From: Candidatus Kerfeldbacteria bacterium CG15_BIG_FIL_POST_REV_8_21_14_020_45_12
GTDB lineage: Bacteria > Patescibacteriota > Patescibacteriia > UBA9570 > XYC2-FULL-38-9
Reading direction: 5' to 3'
Assembly: GCA_002781785.1 (NCBI GenBank)
Contig: PFGC01000063.1
Span: forward strand, 1-41,201
Length of the DNA stretch: 41,201 nucleotides
In this document: in pieces, positions 1 through 7,306 of the stretch
How the letters are laid out: every line of letters begins with the position of its first letter
Numbering within the stretch: position 1 is the stretch's first letter
Program-made: the position numbers and the translations under genes
Notes under the pieces: model-generated
Told to the model about the DNA's origin: nothing
Database searches by the model: none
Seen by the model: the letters and a program-made list of their open reading frames with translations, nothing else

Positions 1-84
1 CTCCGGCGCCTTCTGCTCCGGCCTCAGCAGCTCCACCACCAGCGGCAGCACCTTCTCCGGCGCCTTCTGCTCCGGCCTCAGCAG
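1..84. repeat. Direct repeat, 30 bp, two copies 54 bp apart
   Basis: Positions 1-30 and 55-84 are identical. On the minus strand they encode Glu-Ala-Gly-rich protein repeats of the truncated acidic protein. The array may continue beyond the window. Confidence 0.85.
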
Positions 85-847
85 CGCCTTCTGAGCCACT
101 TTCTGCAGCGCCTTCTCCGGCTCCCTCCCCAGCTTCATTTGGAGATGGCTCATCAGCTTTTGACTCGCTCTCTTTATCTTTATCTTTATCTTTATCTTTT
201 TTTTCTTCCTTTTTTTTCTTTTTCTTTTTTCCCTCTTCGTCCTCTTCGTCGTCCTCTTCGTCGTCCTCTTCGTCGTCGTCCTCTTGTCCTTCCTGAGATT
301 CCCCAGGCTGTTTACCGCCCTCTTCAGTGTTTTTCTTGCCCTCGTCACCCTCGTCTGGCTTCTTGTCATCCTCCTGCTCGTCTTTTTTTTCCTCGCTCTC
401 TTCAGGCTCCTTGTCTTCGTCTGGCTGCTTATTTTGCTGCTTTGACTCGCCTGGTTTTTCGTCTGTAAAACTTGGAGGTGGCGGAACAGCTTGGCCGCCT
501 TTACCTCCAGAGGAGCGCTCAACTTGAGATCCTTCTGTATCTTCTGCTTCGTCTTGTTGTGGAGCAACTCCCTGACGACGAGACTGTTGCTTGCTCTGCT
601 CCAAGGCCTTGGCCCGACCAGCTTCATCAACCATGCGACCTCCATCCACTGCATTATCAACCGCTCCACCAGACTTAAGTTGATTGGCCATCTGGGTACT
701 ACCCTTTGTTCGTAGATTATCAGCAACGGCTTTGCTAATTTCTTCTGCTAGAGAGCTCTTGATTTTACCATCTATAACACGTCCCAGTTCAGCTTTAAAA
801 GCTGGGCCATTCAAATATTCAAACATTGGTCGCCTATTGTCTGCCAT
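1..847 (-). CDS. Acidic low-complexity repeat protein, 3' end beyond window
   Basis: Open from the ATG at 845-847 to the window edge with no stop, so the C-terminus is missing; at least 282 codons are seen. The first ~75 residues look globular and helical (begins MADNRRPMFEYLNGPAFKAE). After that come a Gln/Ser/Pro-rich stretch, a long acidic tract of Glu/Asp blocks, a Lys-rich block, a (Asp-Lys)n run and then Glu-Ala-Gly repeats. No membrane segment or signal peptide is visible. The start lies 3 nt after the stop of the 118-residue gene, so it is the last visible gene of the VirB6-VirB4 operon. AAGGA lies about 13 nt upstream of the ATG. I do not recognise a family. The charged, repetitive tail suggests a disordered linker or surface-binding tail; function unknown. 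Confidence 0.75.
   Translation of the reverse strand, partial: MADNRRPMFEYLNGPAFKAELGRVIDGKIKSSLAEEISKAVADNLRTKGSTQMANQLKSGGAVDNAVDGGRMVDEAGRAKALEQSKQQSRRQGVAPQQDEAEDTEGSQVERSSGGKGGQAVPPPPSFTDEKPGESKQQNKQPDEDKEPEESEEKKDEQEDDKKPDEGDEGKKNTEEGGKQPGESQEGQEDDDEEDDEEDDEEDEEGKKKKKKKEEKKDKDKDKDKESESKADEPSPNEAGEGAGEGAAESGSEGAAEAGAEGAGEGAAAGGGAAEAGAEGAG
172..195. repeat. Hexanucleotide microsatellite (CTTTAT)x4
   Basis: Four perfect CTTTAT units, read on the minus strand as alternating Asp-Lys codons. Six-base units keep the frame if the copy number changes. Confidence 0.85.
232..286. repeat. Imperfect 9-15 bp repeats coding for acidic blocks
   Basis: Tandem units of CCTCTTCGT with one to three GT-containing codons each (9, 12, 12, 15 bp). 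On the minus strand they encode Glu-Glu-Asp-Asp blocks. All units are multiples of three bases. Confidence 0.8.
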
Positions 848-850
848 AGG

Positions 851-1207
851 CTAGAATGATCCTTCGTTATTTATTAAAGCGCCATCAACCAAAGCAGCTA
901 ATGTAACTAATCTTTCCTGATACTCTGTTTTTACTGCATCAACTTGCTGTTGATGGATGGCGTCAGTCAAGCCAGCCTTTCGGTCATTAAGTAAAGCTAA
1001 GACTCCTTCATAACGGCTAGTCAGTAATGTTACTACTAACGCAAACAGAGGCTGAATCTCTTCAGCTGTGGCGCCAGACTCTAGCCTGGACTCAATCTGC
1101 TTCACCTGATCAGTGATTTTATCATTTATGATTTGAAGCTCTTGCTCCCACTGTTGAATCGTTCTGATCTTGGCGGATTGCCCTGATTGTGCGGGCGGTT
1201 GCGACAT
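851..1207 (-). CDS. Small helical hypothetical protein of the T4SS-like operon
   Basis: 118 residues from an ATG preceded by GGGAG five bases upstream, one of the few plausible Shine-Dalgarno sites in the window. The sequence is almost entirely predicted helix: a Gln/Glu-rich amphipathic region (residues ~15-50) and a second helical pair around residues 55-105. There is no signal peptide or membrane segment and no cysteine. It starts 1 nt after the stop of the VirB8-like gene and ends 3 nt before the next start, so it is translated as part of the operon. The position suggests a small cytosolic accessory factor or chaperone of the apparatus, but no family was recognised. Confidence 0.7.
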   Translation of the reverse strand: MSQPPAQSGQSAKIRTIQQWEQELQIINDKITDQVKQIESRLESGATAEEIQPLFALVVTLLTSRYEGVLALLNDRKAGLTDAIHQQQVDAVKTEYQERLVTLAALVDGALINNEGSF

Positions 1208-1208
1208 A

Positions 1209-1820
1209 TTACTCCCAGTTTACACTATCAACCTTCCAGGTTCCCTCTACATTAACAAAGTTTAAACTGATGTGCTGTGTGAAGATAACTGGTGTCTCAG
1301 TTCCTCTGGTTTCTGTGCGTTGCGTGCCAACACGCACAACTGCCGACTTGCCTTCTTTAAGTTCCTGAACCGTAGTTGAGATCACTGTTGTTATAATGCT
1401 GTAGAAATCTGAATCAATTGCACTATTCTCACTTTTTGAAATGAACTCTGCTGACTCCTGCTGCAGCTTGTCTGACATGTACGGCTCAAGCGATGTTATG
1501 TTCTCAAAATTATTTCGGTTTGAGAAAGTTCCATAACGCTCAACAAAAGTACGAGCTAACCTAAGTATTCTTTCAGAATCACTCTGTGGTGTACCAGCAG
1601 AACTTGAGTTGGTATTTTCAGGAGTGTTTATGTTGTTGGTGTTATTATTTCCAACGCCTGCATTCCCAGAGTTAGAGTTACTATTTGCTGCCTGATTTGT
1701 ATTATCATTAGTAATATTACCGTTGTCTCTAGAGCGCAAATAAACCACACCGCTTACTAATACCGCAAGGACTGCAATTGCGATCACGGCAACTATTATC
1801 CATCGTACTGCTTTATTCAT
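1209..1820 (-). CDS. Membrane-anchored VirB8/NTF2-like candidate
   Basis: 203 residues. One N-terminal membrane segment (residues ~8-28, rich in Val/Ile/Ala) is followed by an Asn/Ser/Thr-rich linker (~32-80) and a folded C-terminal domain (~85-203). That domain starts with a helix containing FVERYGTF and ends in strands closing with TWKVDSVNWE, an arrangement typical of NTF2-like folds. VirB8 and TcpC-type conjugation proteins share this layout: short cytosolic tail, one membrane helix, external NTF2-like domain. Position directly after VirB4 supports the assignment. Sequence identity to known VirB8 was not tested, so the call is inference from architecture and context. Confidence 0.55.
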   Translation of the reverse strand: MNKAVRWIIVAVIAIAVLAVLVSGVVYLRSRDNGNITNDNTNQAANSNSNSGNAGVGNNNTNNINTPENTNSSSAGTPQSDSERILRLARTFVERYGTFSNRNNFENITSLEPYMSDKLQQESAEFISKSENSAIDSDFYSIITTVISTTVQELKEGKSAVVRVGTQRTETRGTETPVIFTQHISLNFVNVEGTWKVDSVNWE

Positions 1821-1851
1821 ATAGTCATTAAGTTAATGAACATTGTAGTTA

Positions 1852-3753
1852 TTACTGCATCTGTTTTTTAAACTCCTTCTTACTATTTTCAATCTCTAAT
1901 AGCTGCCGCGGATCAGAAGTAACAATCTTATCCTCAACTGGAGAGGCTACCACCTGCATGGCAACGTGCTTTTGTCCGGCAAAGAATATTCCTTGGCCGA
2001 CTGATCCTTCAAGTAACAAATACTTTTCTCCGTCAGTTAACATGAAAGTCTTTTGAATGTTGTCGACAGCGGCTGGTGATTGTTTAAGGAGCATTTGCAT
2101 GGCTGAGTTGGTAACGATAGCAGCTCCATATTGGCTACGAAGAAAATCGTTTACATCCTGCGTGATGGTGGTTACTCCTAAGTAATATTTTCGACAGCGT
2201 TTAACTAGCGCAAAAATAAATTTTGCTGAATCTTCATTTTGCATTAACCACCAAGCCTCATCGATTACCAGAATTCTTTTCTTTAACTCTGAACGAACGG
2301 TATTCCAGATATAATTTACAACCATATAGATTCCTATTGGTCGGAGTTCATCTTCAAGGTCACGTACGGAAAAAACCATCAACTGATTTCTAGTTTCGAT
2401 ATTGGTTGGGGAATTAAAGAGGCCGGCGAATGTACCTTCGGTATATTTTTTTAGCTTAATAACCATGTTCTCTGTGCCTTCAAATCCCTCTAAAATACCA
2501 ATAAAGTCATTCATCAAAGGCGGCTCAATCGTGTGTAGATCGGCCTCTGGTGTGATGTCTTTTTTAGCATAGGTCTCAATCAGGGCCCGGTCTAAAATGG
2601 AATCCTCCATTGGTGTAACTGTCCCCAACATGATCCGGAGCATTCCCTTAATCGTAATAACTGCTGATCGAATAATATCAGCTGGCCGGTCCGCTCCACC
2701 AACCGGCTTTGGCAAATCAAATGGATTGATTTTTACCTGTGAGTTTAGAGAAATATTCATAAAGGTTCCTCCAACTGAATCTGACAGGTGCTTGTACTCA
2801 TTTTCAGGATCGATGATGATAACATCAACACCTAACATCATTGAACGTAGAACTTCTAATTTTACGGTGTAACTTTTTCCAGCTCCAGAGGTAGCAAACA
2901 CAACAGCGTTGGCGTTTTGTAGGGAGAATCGATCAAATACAATTAAGCTACCGTTGTGACGATTAACACCATACATAATTCCGTCATCTGATGTCAGGTC
3001 AGATGAAATGAAAGGAAAAGATGATGCGCACGGCGATGAGTTCATGTTGAAATAAATTCCAAGCTCGTCCTCTCCAATCGGAATAGTCGAGTTAAAACCT
3101 TGCTCAGCCTGATAAAAAACCCGTTTTCCAACAACTAAACGAGAACCTAGCAAACCATCCATCTCCTCCATACGATCATCTAGCGCCTTTTCGTTATCGG
3201 CGTAGGCAGTTATGTACAAGGCATACTGAAAAAACTTCTCAGTACCCTGCGTCAAAGAATCGCGCAGCTGTTCAATGTCACTCAAGGCAGTCTCTCGAAT
3301 TGGATCCCGTGGGGCACCCTTTTCTCTGTCAGACATGATCTGCGCCTCAAGTGTACCCACCTTATTTTTTAACTGCTTCAAAATAACCTCAGCCTTAACC
3401 GGATAAAAGAACATACTAATATCCAGTTCGGCATTCATTAAAATAATTGGCGCGAACCATCCAACTGATATGTAACGAGGATAGGTTACTACATAGATTG
3501 TACTTAGCAATTTCCCTCCAAGATCAACGTGCCTGGACTCAACTGCCATAGCCGACGGCGCGATCAAATCCATAATCGACGTGACGCCTTGTCGATATAT
3601 TTGAGCTGCCTCTAATACCTCAATATCCTCCCGGTTAAGCTTCTCTGACGACACAACCGGTTGCTCCTCAGCTGAAAGAGCTTCTCGAAAACCACCATCG
3701 CGGCCGCGAAGGTCCTTCTTATCTTTCTTGGGTTTGCTTTTAAAATCTACCAT
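1852..3753 (-). CDS. virB4: VirB4-family T4SS ATPase
   Basis: 633 residues from the ATG at 3751-3753, four bases after the stop of the upstream gene; a longer reading from a TTG at 3765 is less likely. Walker A (TSGAGKSYT) lies near residue 285-295 and Walker B (LVIDEAWW) near residue 495; the sensor-like segment TTITQDVNDF follows. The N-terminal half (residues ~30-270) matches the family's non-catalytic domain that contacts the membrane channel. VirB4 ATPases energise assembly and substrate transfer in type IV secretion and conjugation systems at the cytoplasmic face of the membrane. Neighbours are a PrgI protein, a TraC-like protein and a VirB6-like protein, the usual set. No relaxase or coupling protein (VirD4) is present in the window. 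Confidence 0.92.
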   Translation of the reverse strand: MVDFKSKPKKDKKDLRGRDGGFREALSAEEQPVVSSEKLNREDIEVLEAAQIYRQGVTSIMDLIAPSAMAVESRHVDLGGKLLSTIYVVTYPRYISVGWFAPIILMNAELDISMFFYPVKAEVILKQLKNKVGTLEAQIMSDREKGAPRDPIRETALSDIEQLRDSLTQGTEKFFQYALYITAYADNEKALDDRMEEMDGLLGSRLVVGKRVFYQAEQGFNSTIPIGEDELGIYFNMNSSPCASSFPFISSDLTSDDGIMYGVNRHNGSLIVFDRFSLQNANAVVFATSGAGKSYTVKLEVLRSMMLGVDVIIIDPENEYKHLSDSVGGTFMNISLNSQVKINPFDLPKPVGGADRPADIIRSAVITIKGMLRIMLGTVTPMEDSILDRALIETYAKKDITPEADLHTIEPPLMNDFIGILEGFEGTENMVIKLKKYTEGTFAGLFNSPTNIETRNQLMVFSVRDLEDELRPIGIYMVVNYIWNTVRSELKKRILVIDEAWWLMQNEDSAKFIFALVKRCRKYYLGVTTITQDVNDFLRSQYGAAIVTNSAMQMLLKQSPAAVDNIQKTFMLTDGEKYLLLEGSVGQGIFFAGQKHVAMQVVASPVEDKIVTSDPRQLLEIENSKKEFKKQMQ

Positions 3754-3757
3754 AAGT

Positions 3758-4489
3758 TTAGTCAACTAGTGTCCTATCAACCTGCATCTGTTCAATATCT
3801 TCGATGCGCTTCTGTTGCTTAGTTACAGGATTATACACATTATAGTACAACTCAATTAAAGCCTGCGTATCCAACATAGCAGTTTCTAGGCCGATTGACT
3901 TTAAGCCAGACTGAACCAGATTGATGTGTCGGTTCATTTCTATTTTATATCTTTCAAACTTTGCCTGACTGAGCCTAACCCTGCTGGCTGGAGCAATAAC
4001 TTCTTGAAGGCGAGTCCAAAAACTCTTTTTCTTCTTTGAAAATGGTGAAAACGGAACAACGACAAAGAATTTTTTATCCATGATATCCGCATCTTTAACT
4101 AGCTTCTCAACAAAGCTACGATATGACAGGGTTTGTTTTCGTAGCAGCTCATTATCTTGTTGACGAGCTAGACCATCAAGCTTACCCAAGTACTTTTCAA
4201 TGTTGAGCCGACGTGACTGCACAACAATTTGTAGTTCAAAATCGATGGTGTTCAAAAAACCTACATAACCTTGAATGATCCCCTTCTGCTCGTCCTCAGA
4301 TTTAAGTGCAAAATTTAGGCTTGATACTAAAATAACAGCTCGGAGAGTACCATCCTTCATGATAACTAAACCATCTCTAATTTCAGCAAAAGGCAGATGA
4401 GCCTGCGAAGAGACCGAAGCGTCGCGTTTTTTTACCTGGCGCAGCGGTTTCTTTTTTTTCTCTTTTAGTTCCTTCTCCTTTTTGCTCAT
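3758..4489 (-). CDS. TraC-like protein (VirB4 N-terminal-domain-like)
   Basis: 243 residues. Highly basic N-terminus (Lys/Arg-rich, residues 1-25), then a domain with strands such as DGTLRAVILVSSLNFALKS, followed by long helices. It has no Walker motifs. It resembles the small TraC-like proteins that sit between PrgI and VirB4 in CPR and Gram-positive gene clusters and correspond to a VirB4 N-terminal domain. The start overlaps the PrgI stop (ATGA, 4486-4489), and its TAA lies four bases before the VirB4 ATG, implying translational coupling. Probably a structural partner of VirB4 at the inner face of the channel; the precise role is inference. Confidence 0.75.
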   Translation of the reverse strand: MSKKEKELKEKKKKPLRQVKKRDASVSSQAHLPFAEIRDGLVIMKDGTLRAVILVSSLNFALKSEDEQKGIIQGYVGFLNTIDFELQIVVQSRRLNIEKYLGKLDGLARQQDNELLRKQTLSYRSFVEKLVKDADIMDKKFFVVVPFSPFSKKKKSFWTRLQEVIAPASRVRLSQAKFERYKIEMNRHINLVQSGLKSIGLETAMLDTQALIELYYNVYNPVTKQQKRIEDIEQMQVDRTLVD

Positions 4490-5031
4490 AGTTTTCTACC
4501 AAAATTCATTCCGCCGCTATTGTCTCCACCTGTAGATAATGGTACACCTGGCAAAGGAGCTTGATCTGGTAATGGCGCATCAGCCGCAGCCGATACCTTC
4601 ACACCAGCTGGCCTGTAATCATCTGATGAATATATTCCACCGGTATCGACCATTAATGAAACAGAGGCTAAACGAGACTCTGTCAGTGGACCTTTGTTTA
4701 CGTACTCAACTTCTTGTTCAGTAACTTTTTCAACAGGCTCGTGATAGGGCAGCCTGAACCAGAGCTTCAAACGCGGCCGCTTTATAGTTTGCAAGAGATT
4801 CAACAAGAAATAGTGCATGGTCTGGCTATTAACCTTGGCAAAGGCCAGCATTCCGGTAATGCTCAAGGTTAAGAAGATAGCCGGTATAAACAGAAAGGGT
4901 GATAAAAATAGACGAAACCAAAGGTATGACGCGCCAAGTCCAATCATGATTTCGATAAATTGCCTCGCTGAAATAGGCCCGATAATTTTGGCTTCCACCT
5001 CAATAAATTGTGGAACGACGTATTGCTCCAT
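4486..5031 (-). CDS. PrgI-family (VirB3-like) membrane protein
   Basis: 181 residues. Begins MEQYVVPQFIEVEAKIIGPI, the conserved PrgI opening, followed by two close membrane segments (residues ~22-42 and ~45-65) and the cytosolic region after them. PrgI proteins are the Gram-positive/monoderm equivalent of VirB3 and sit with VirB4 in the inner part of type IV secretion systems. The C-terminal ~80 residues are longer than the core family and rich in Pro/Gly/Ala. It ends in ATGA overlap with the TraC-like gene and starts 6 nt after the stop of the 750-residue gene. Confidence 0.88.
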   Translation of the reverse strand: MEQYVVPQFIEVEAKIIGPISARQFIEIMIGLGASYLWFRLFLSPFLFIPAIFLTLSITGMLAFAKVNSQTMHYFLLNLLQTIKRPRLKLWFRLPYHEPVEKVTEQEVEYVNKGPLTESRLASVSLMVDTGGIYSSDDYRPAGVKVSAAADAPLPDQAPLPGVPLSTGGDNSGGMNFGRKL

Positions 5032-5037
5032 GAAATT

Positions 5038-7290
5038 CTAAAAACGAAGCTGTTTATTAATATCCGAAATAGCCTGAAATTCAGTGATCGAAATTCCATC
5101 TGGCTTGTCTCGTTTCCTTGACTCGATGATGCCCTCGACTGGCACAGACCGCTCAAAACTTTCTCTGCCAATTTCAAGGTACTCATTATTAAGCGGGCTC
5201 TCTTTCCACGCAGTAATACCATCAGATTTTTTCTGAATGGACTCCTGCCCTAATAATTCGATCTTTTCAATGATCTTTGATACAGCCGCCTCTGGAGTAG
5301 CACCAAGCCTCCTAAACTCAAGCGCGGTCATACTACTCAACTCTTCAATTGGACCCATAACCAAAGGTTGGGATGAAGCCGGAAAATTTCTACCAGACGA
5401 ATTAACGTCTGTCATCACCGGCTGTGGTTTTAAATCTGTAATACTCTTTACTCGTGAATCAGGAATTATTACTGGGCCGATTGTATCAGAGTTGGGGCTA
5501 ATGTTTGCAAAAATATCTTCGATATCAGAGATAGCGTTACTGGATCCAAGCGGTGCAGAACCAAGACCTTGGACTGGCTTTGGCATCTTAGGAGCGTGTC
5601 GGGCTACTTGTTGCTTAGCCATATCAAAGGTAAGTCTGGGCGCTGTAGAACGCACTGTCTCTGCCGGCCTCTTACTTACGGATTTTCCTGTTGATTGTAC
5701 CTGCTTTAATAGAGCGTCTGCGCTATCGAGAATAGGATCAATTTGATCAATGGACAAGTCAACACCTCCTTCTTGAGGTGACTTTGTCAGCGATTCACGT
5801 GATTCTATCCTATCGCGAATACCTCGGAGATAAGAAGTGATAACACTAAGGAAGCGGCGCTCCATGTCATAACTTGAGAGCAGTAAGTTATGCTCAGCCA
5901 AAACTTGAGCGGCGAGGTCGCTGTAATCAATTCCAACTTTAGAGCTGGTTCTAGTATTTTTTGGCGCACTGGCTTTGGGCTGAACGCGAGGGGCCGGTGG
6001 AGCTGGCGGCGCTGGAGCTGGTTCAGGAATTGGCGCTGGATCGGGTTGCGGAGCTACCACTGGCTCAGCTTCTTTCAATTCTGGCAAACTAACCTCAGGG
6101 AGCTTTGCTTTATTTTTATCTTCCTGGACTGACAAATCTTCAGAAACTGGCGGTAGAAAATCATCAAAAGATAAACCTGCTTCACCTGAAACTTGAGGAG
6201 TCTCGGAGATAGGCGCGGACACTACTGGCTTAGGCTCCTGTACAAGTGATTCAACTACTGGCTTAGGCTCAGAGACCGCTGGTGCTGGCTCATCTATTTT
6301 TTCAGACAGCTCACTTGGCGTACTGTCTGGTTGTTGATTTGGAGCCTGATAGCGCTTGGCTGGCTGAAAACCATCCTTGTCGCCAACTGACTCATCAAGA
6401 TTTGGCCGACTATTACTGCTAATAATAGGCTCTACCTTGGGCAGCAAGCCTTTGAGAGACGGCGATGTTTTAATAAATTCTGATATAGGCATGGGCTTGC
6501 CCTCCGGTGTGTAGCCCGTGGCAAACCTGAGGCTTTTGACATCCTCTTCTCGGCCAGCTACTCCGGTATCACGCATTTCGCCGTGATCAAATATGAAATA
6601 GTGACCTGTCACCGCGTCTAGAACCAGCGGTTGGTCTTCGATTCCTTCAGGAGTATTCGAAGATTTCATCAGTTCTAAGTTCAACTTAAAGACCCCCTCA
6701 AGCTGCCCTCTCTCATCCTTATTTAGCAGCTGAGCATTAACGTTAGAGTTAAAAAACTCAATAACTTTTAAGCTTGTAGCAGTGTCATCTTTTATGAACT
6801 CTCTCCATACTTTAATCCAATTAGCTACCGTTGGTGCTAGTTTTTGTTCGCCCAGAGTAATATCAGAATTTCCAATGGTGGCATGGGATTTTCCCATGGC
6901 TAGACGAATATTCTGCTTGATAAGATCTCGATGCTGAAGGTCAGGCGTTGCAATTAAAACGCGATCAACTGATTCTTTAATCTCTTCCCAATCATATGAC
7001 AAGCCAATTTGGAAATAATTAGCAAATAGTCTGGTCACTTCTTCTGGTAGCTGCCTATTGAGGGTGGCCCAGCCACCGCGAGCAACAATTTCTTGGGCGG
7101 AACGGTACAGGTCAGGCTGCTCACGCTCAAGACTGCCAAATTTCTCTCTGAGCGTTTTATCCAGGGATAAAGTGAAACTAAAAATCTCATCACGATCGCC
7201 ATCATCCAGCAACGCTTGTAATTTAATACCAAGATCAGTCACCGTGCCGGCATCAGCTAGATTGTATGTTGGTGTTGTCTCCTCTGTCAT
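5038..7290 (-). CDS. Large cytosolic proline-rich protein of the T4SS-like operon
   Basis: 750 residues with no signal peptide or membrane segment. Residues 1-~290 form a mainly helical globular domain; ~300-460 is a Pro/Glu/Ala/Ser-rich disordered linker with PAPEPAPAP-type runs; ~465-560 is a second helical domain; the rest is mixed linker and a C-terminal helical domain (~655-750) ending NKQLRF. It is sandwiched between the VirB6-like and PrgI genes with gaps of 16 and 6 nt. Function unknown. A multi-domain cytosolic protein at this place could be a scaffold, substrate adaptor or recruitment factor for the channel; I recognise no named family. Confidence 0.8.
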   Translation of the reverse strand: MTEETTPTYNLADAGTVTDLGIKLQALLDDGDRDEIFSFTLSLDKTLREKFGSLEREQPDLYRSAQEIVARGGWATLNRQLPEEVTRLFANYFQIGLSYDWEEIKESVDRVLIATPDLQHRDLIKQNIRLAMGKSHATIGNSDITLGEQKLAPTVANWIKVWREFIKDDTATSLKVIEFFNSNVNAQLLNKDERGQLEGVFKLNLELMKSSNTPEGIEDQPLVLDAVTGHYFIFDHGEMRDTGVAGREEDVKSLRFATGYTPEGKPMPISEFIKTSPSLKGLLPKVEPIISSNSRPNLDESVGDKDGFQPAKRYQAPNQQPDSTPSELSEKIDEPAPAVSEPKPVVESLVQEPKPVVSAPISETPQVSGEAGLSFDDFLPPVSEDLSVQEDKNKAKLPEVSLPELKEAEPVVAPQPDPAPIPEPAPAPPAPPAPRVQPKASAPKNTRTSSKVGIDYSDLAAQVLAEHNLLLSSYDMERRFLSVITSYLRGIRDRIESRESLTKSPQEGGVDLSIDQIDPILDSADALLKQVQSTGKSVSKRPAETVRSTAPRLTFDMAKQQVARHAPKMPKPVQGLGSAPLGSSNAISDIEDIFANISPNSDTIGPVIIPDSRVKSITDLKPQPVMTDVNSSGRNFPASSQPLVMGPIEELSSMTALEFRRLGATPEAAVSKIIEKIELLGQESIQKKSDGITAWKESPLNNEYLEIGRESFERSVPVEGIIESRKRDKPDGISITEFQAISDINKQLRF

Positions 7291-7306
7291 ATATCAATTC
7301 TCTTAA

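Noticed and set aside
139-715. Plus-strand open frames opposite the acidic protein
   Set aside because: They are antisense shadows of a low-complexity minus-strand gene that continues the operon.
5237-5746. 169-codon plus-strand frame inside the 750-residue gene
   Set aside because: Antisense shadow; the minus frame is part of an operon with tight spacing and a normal composition.
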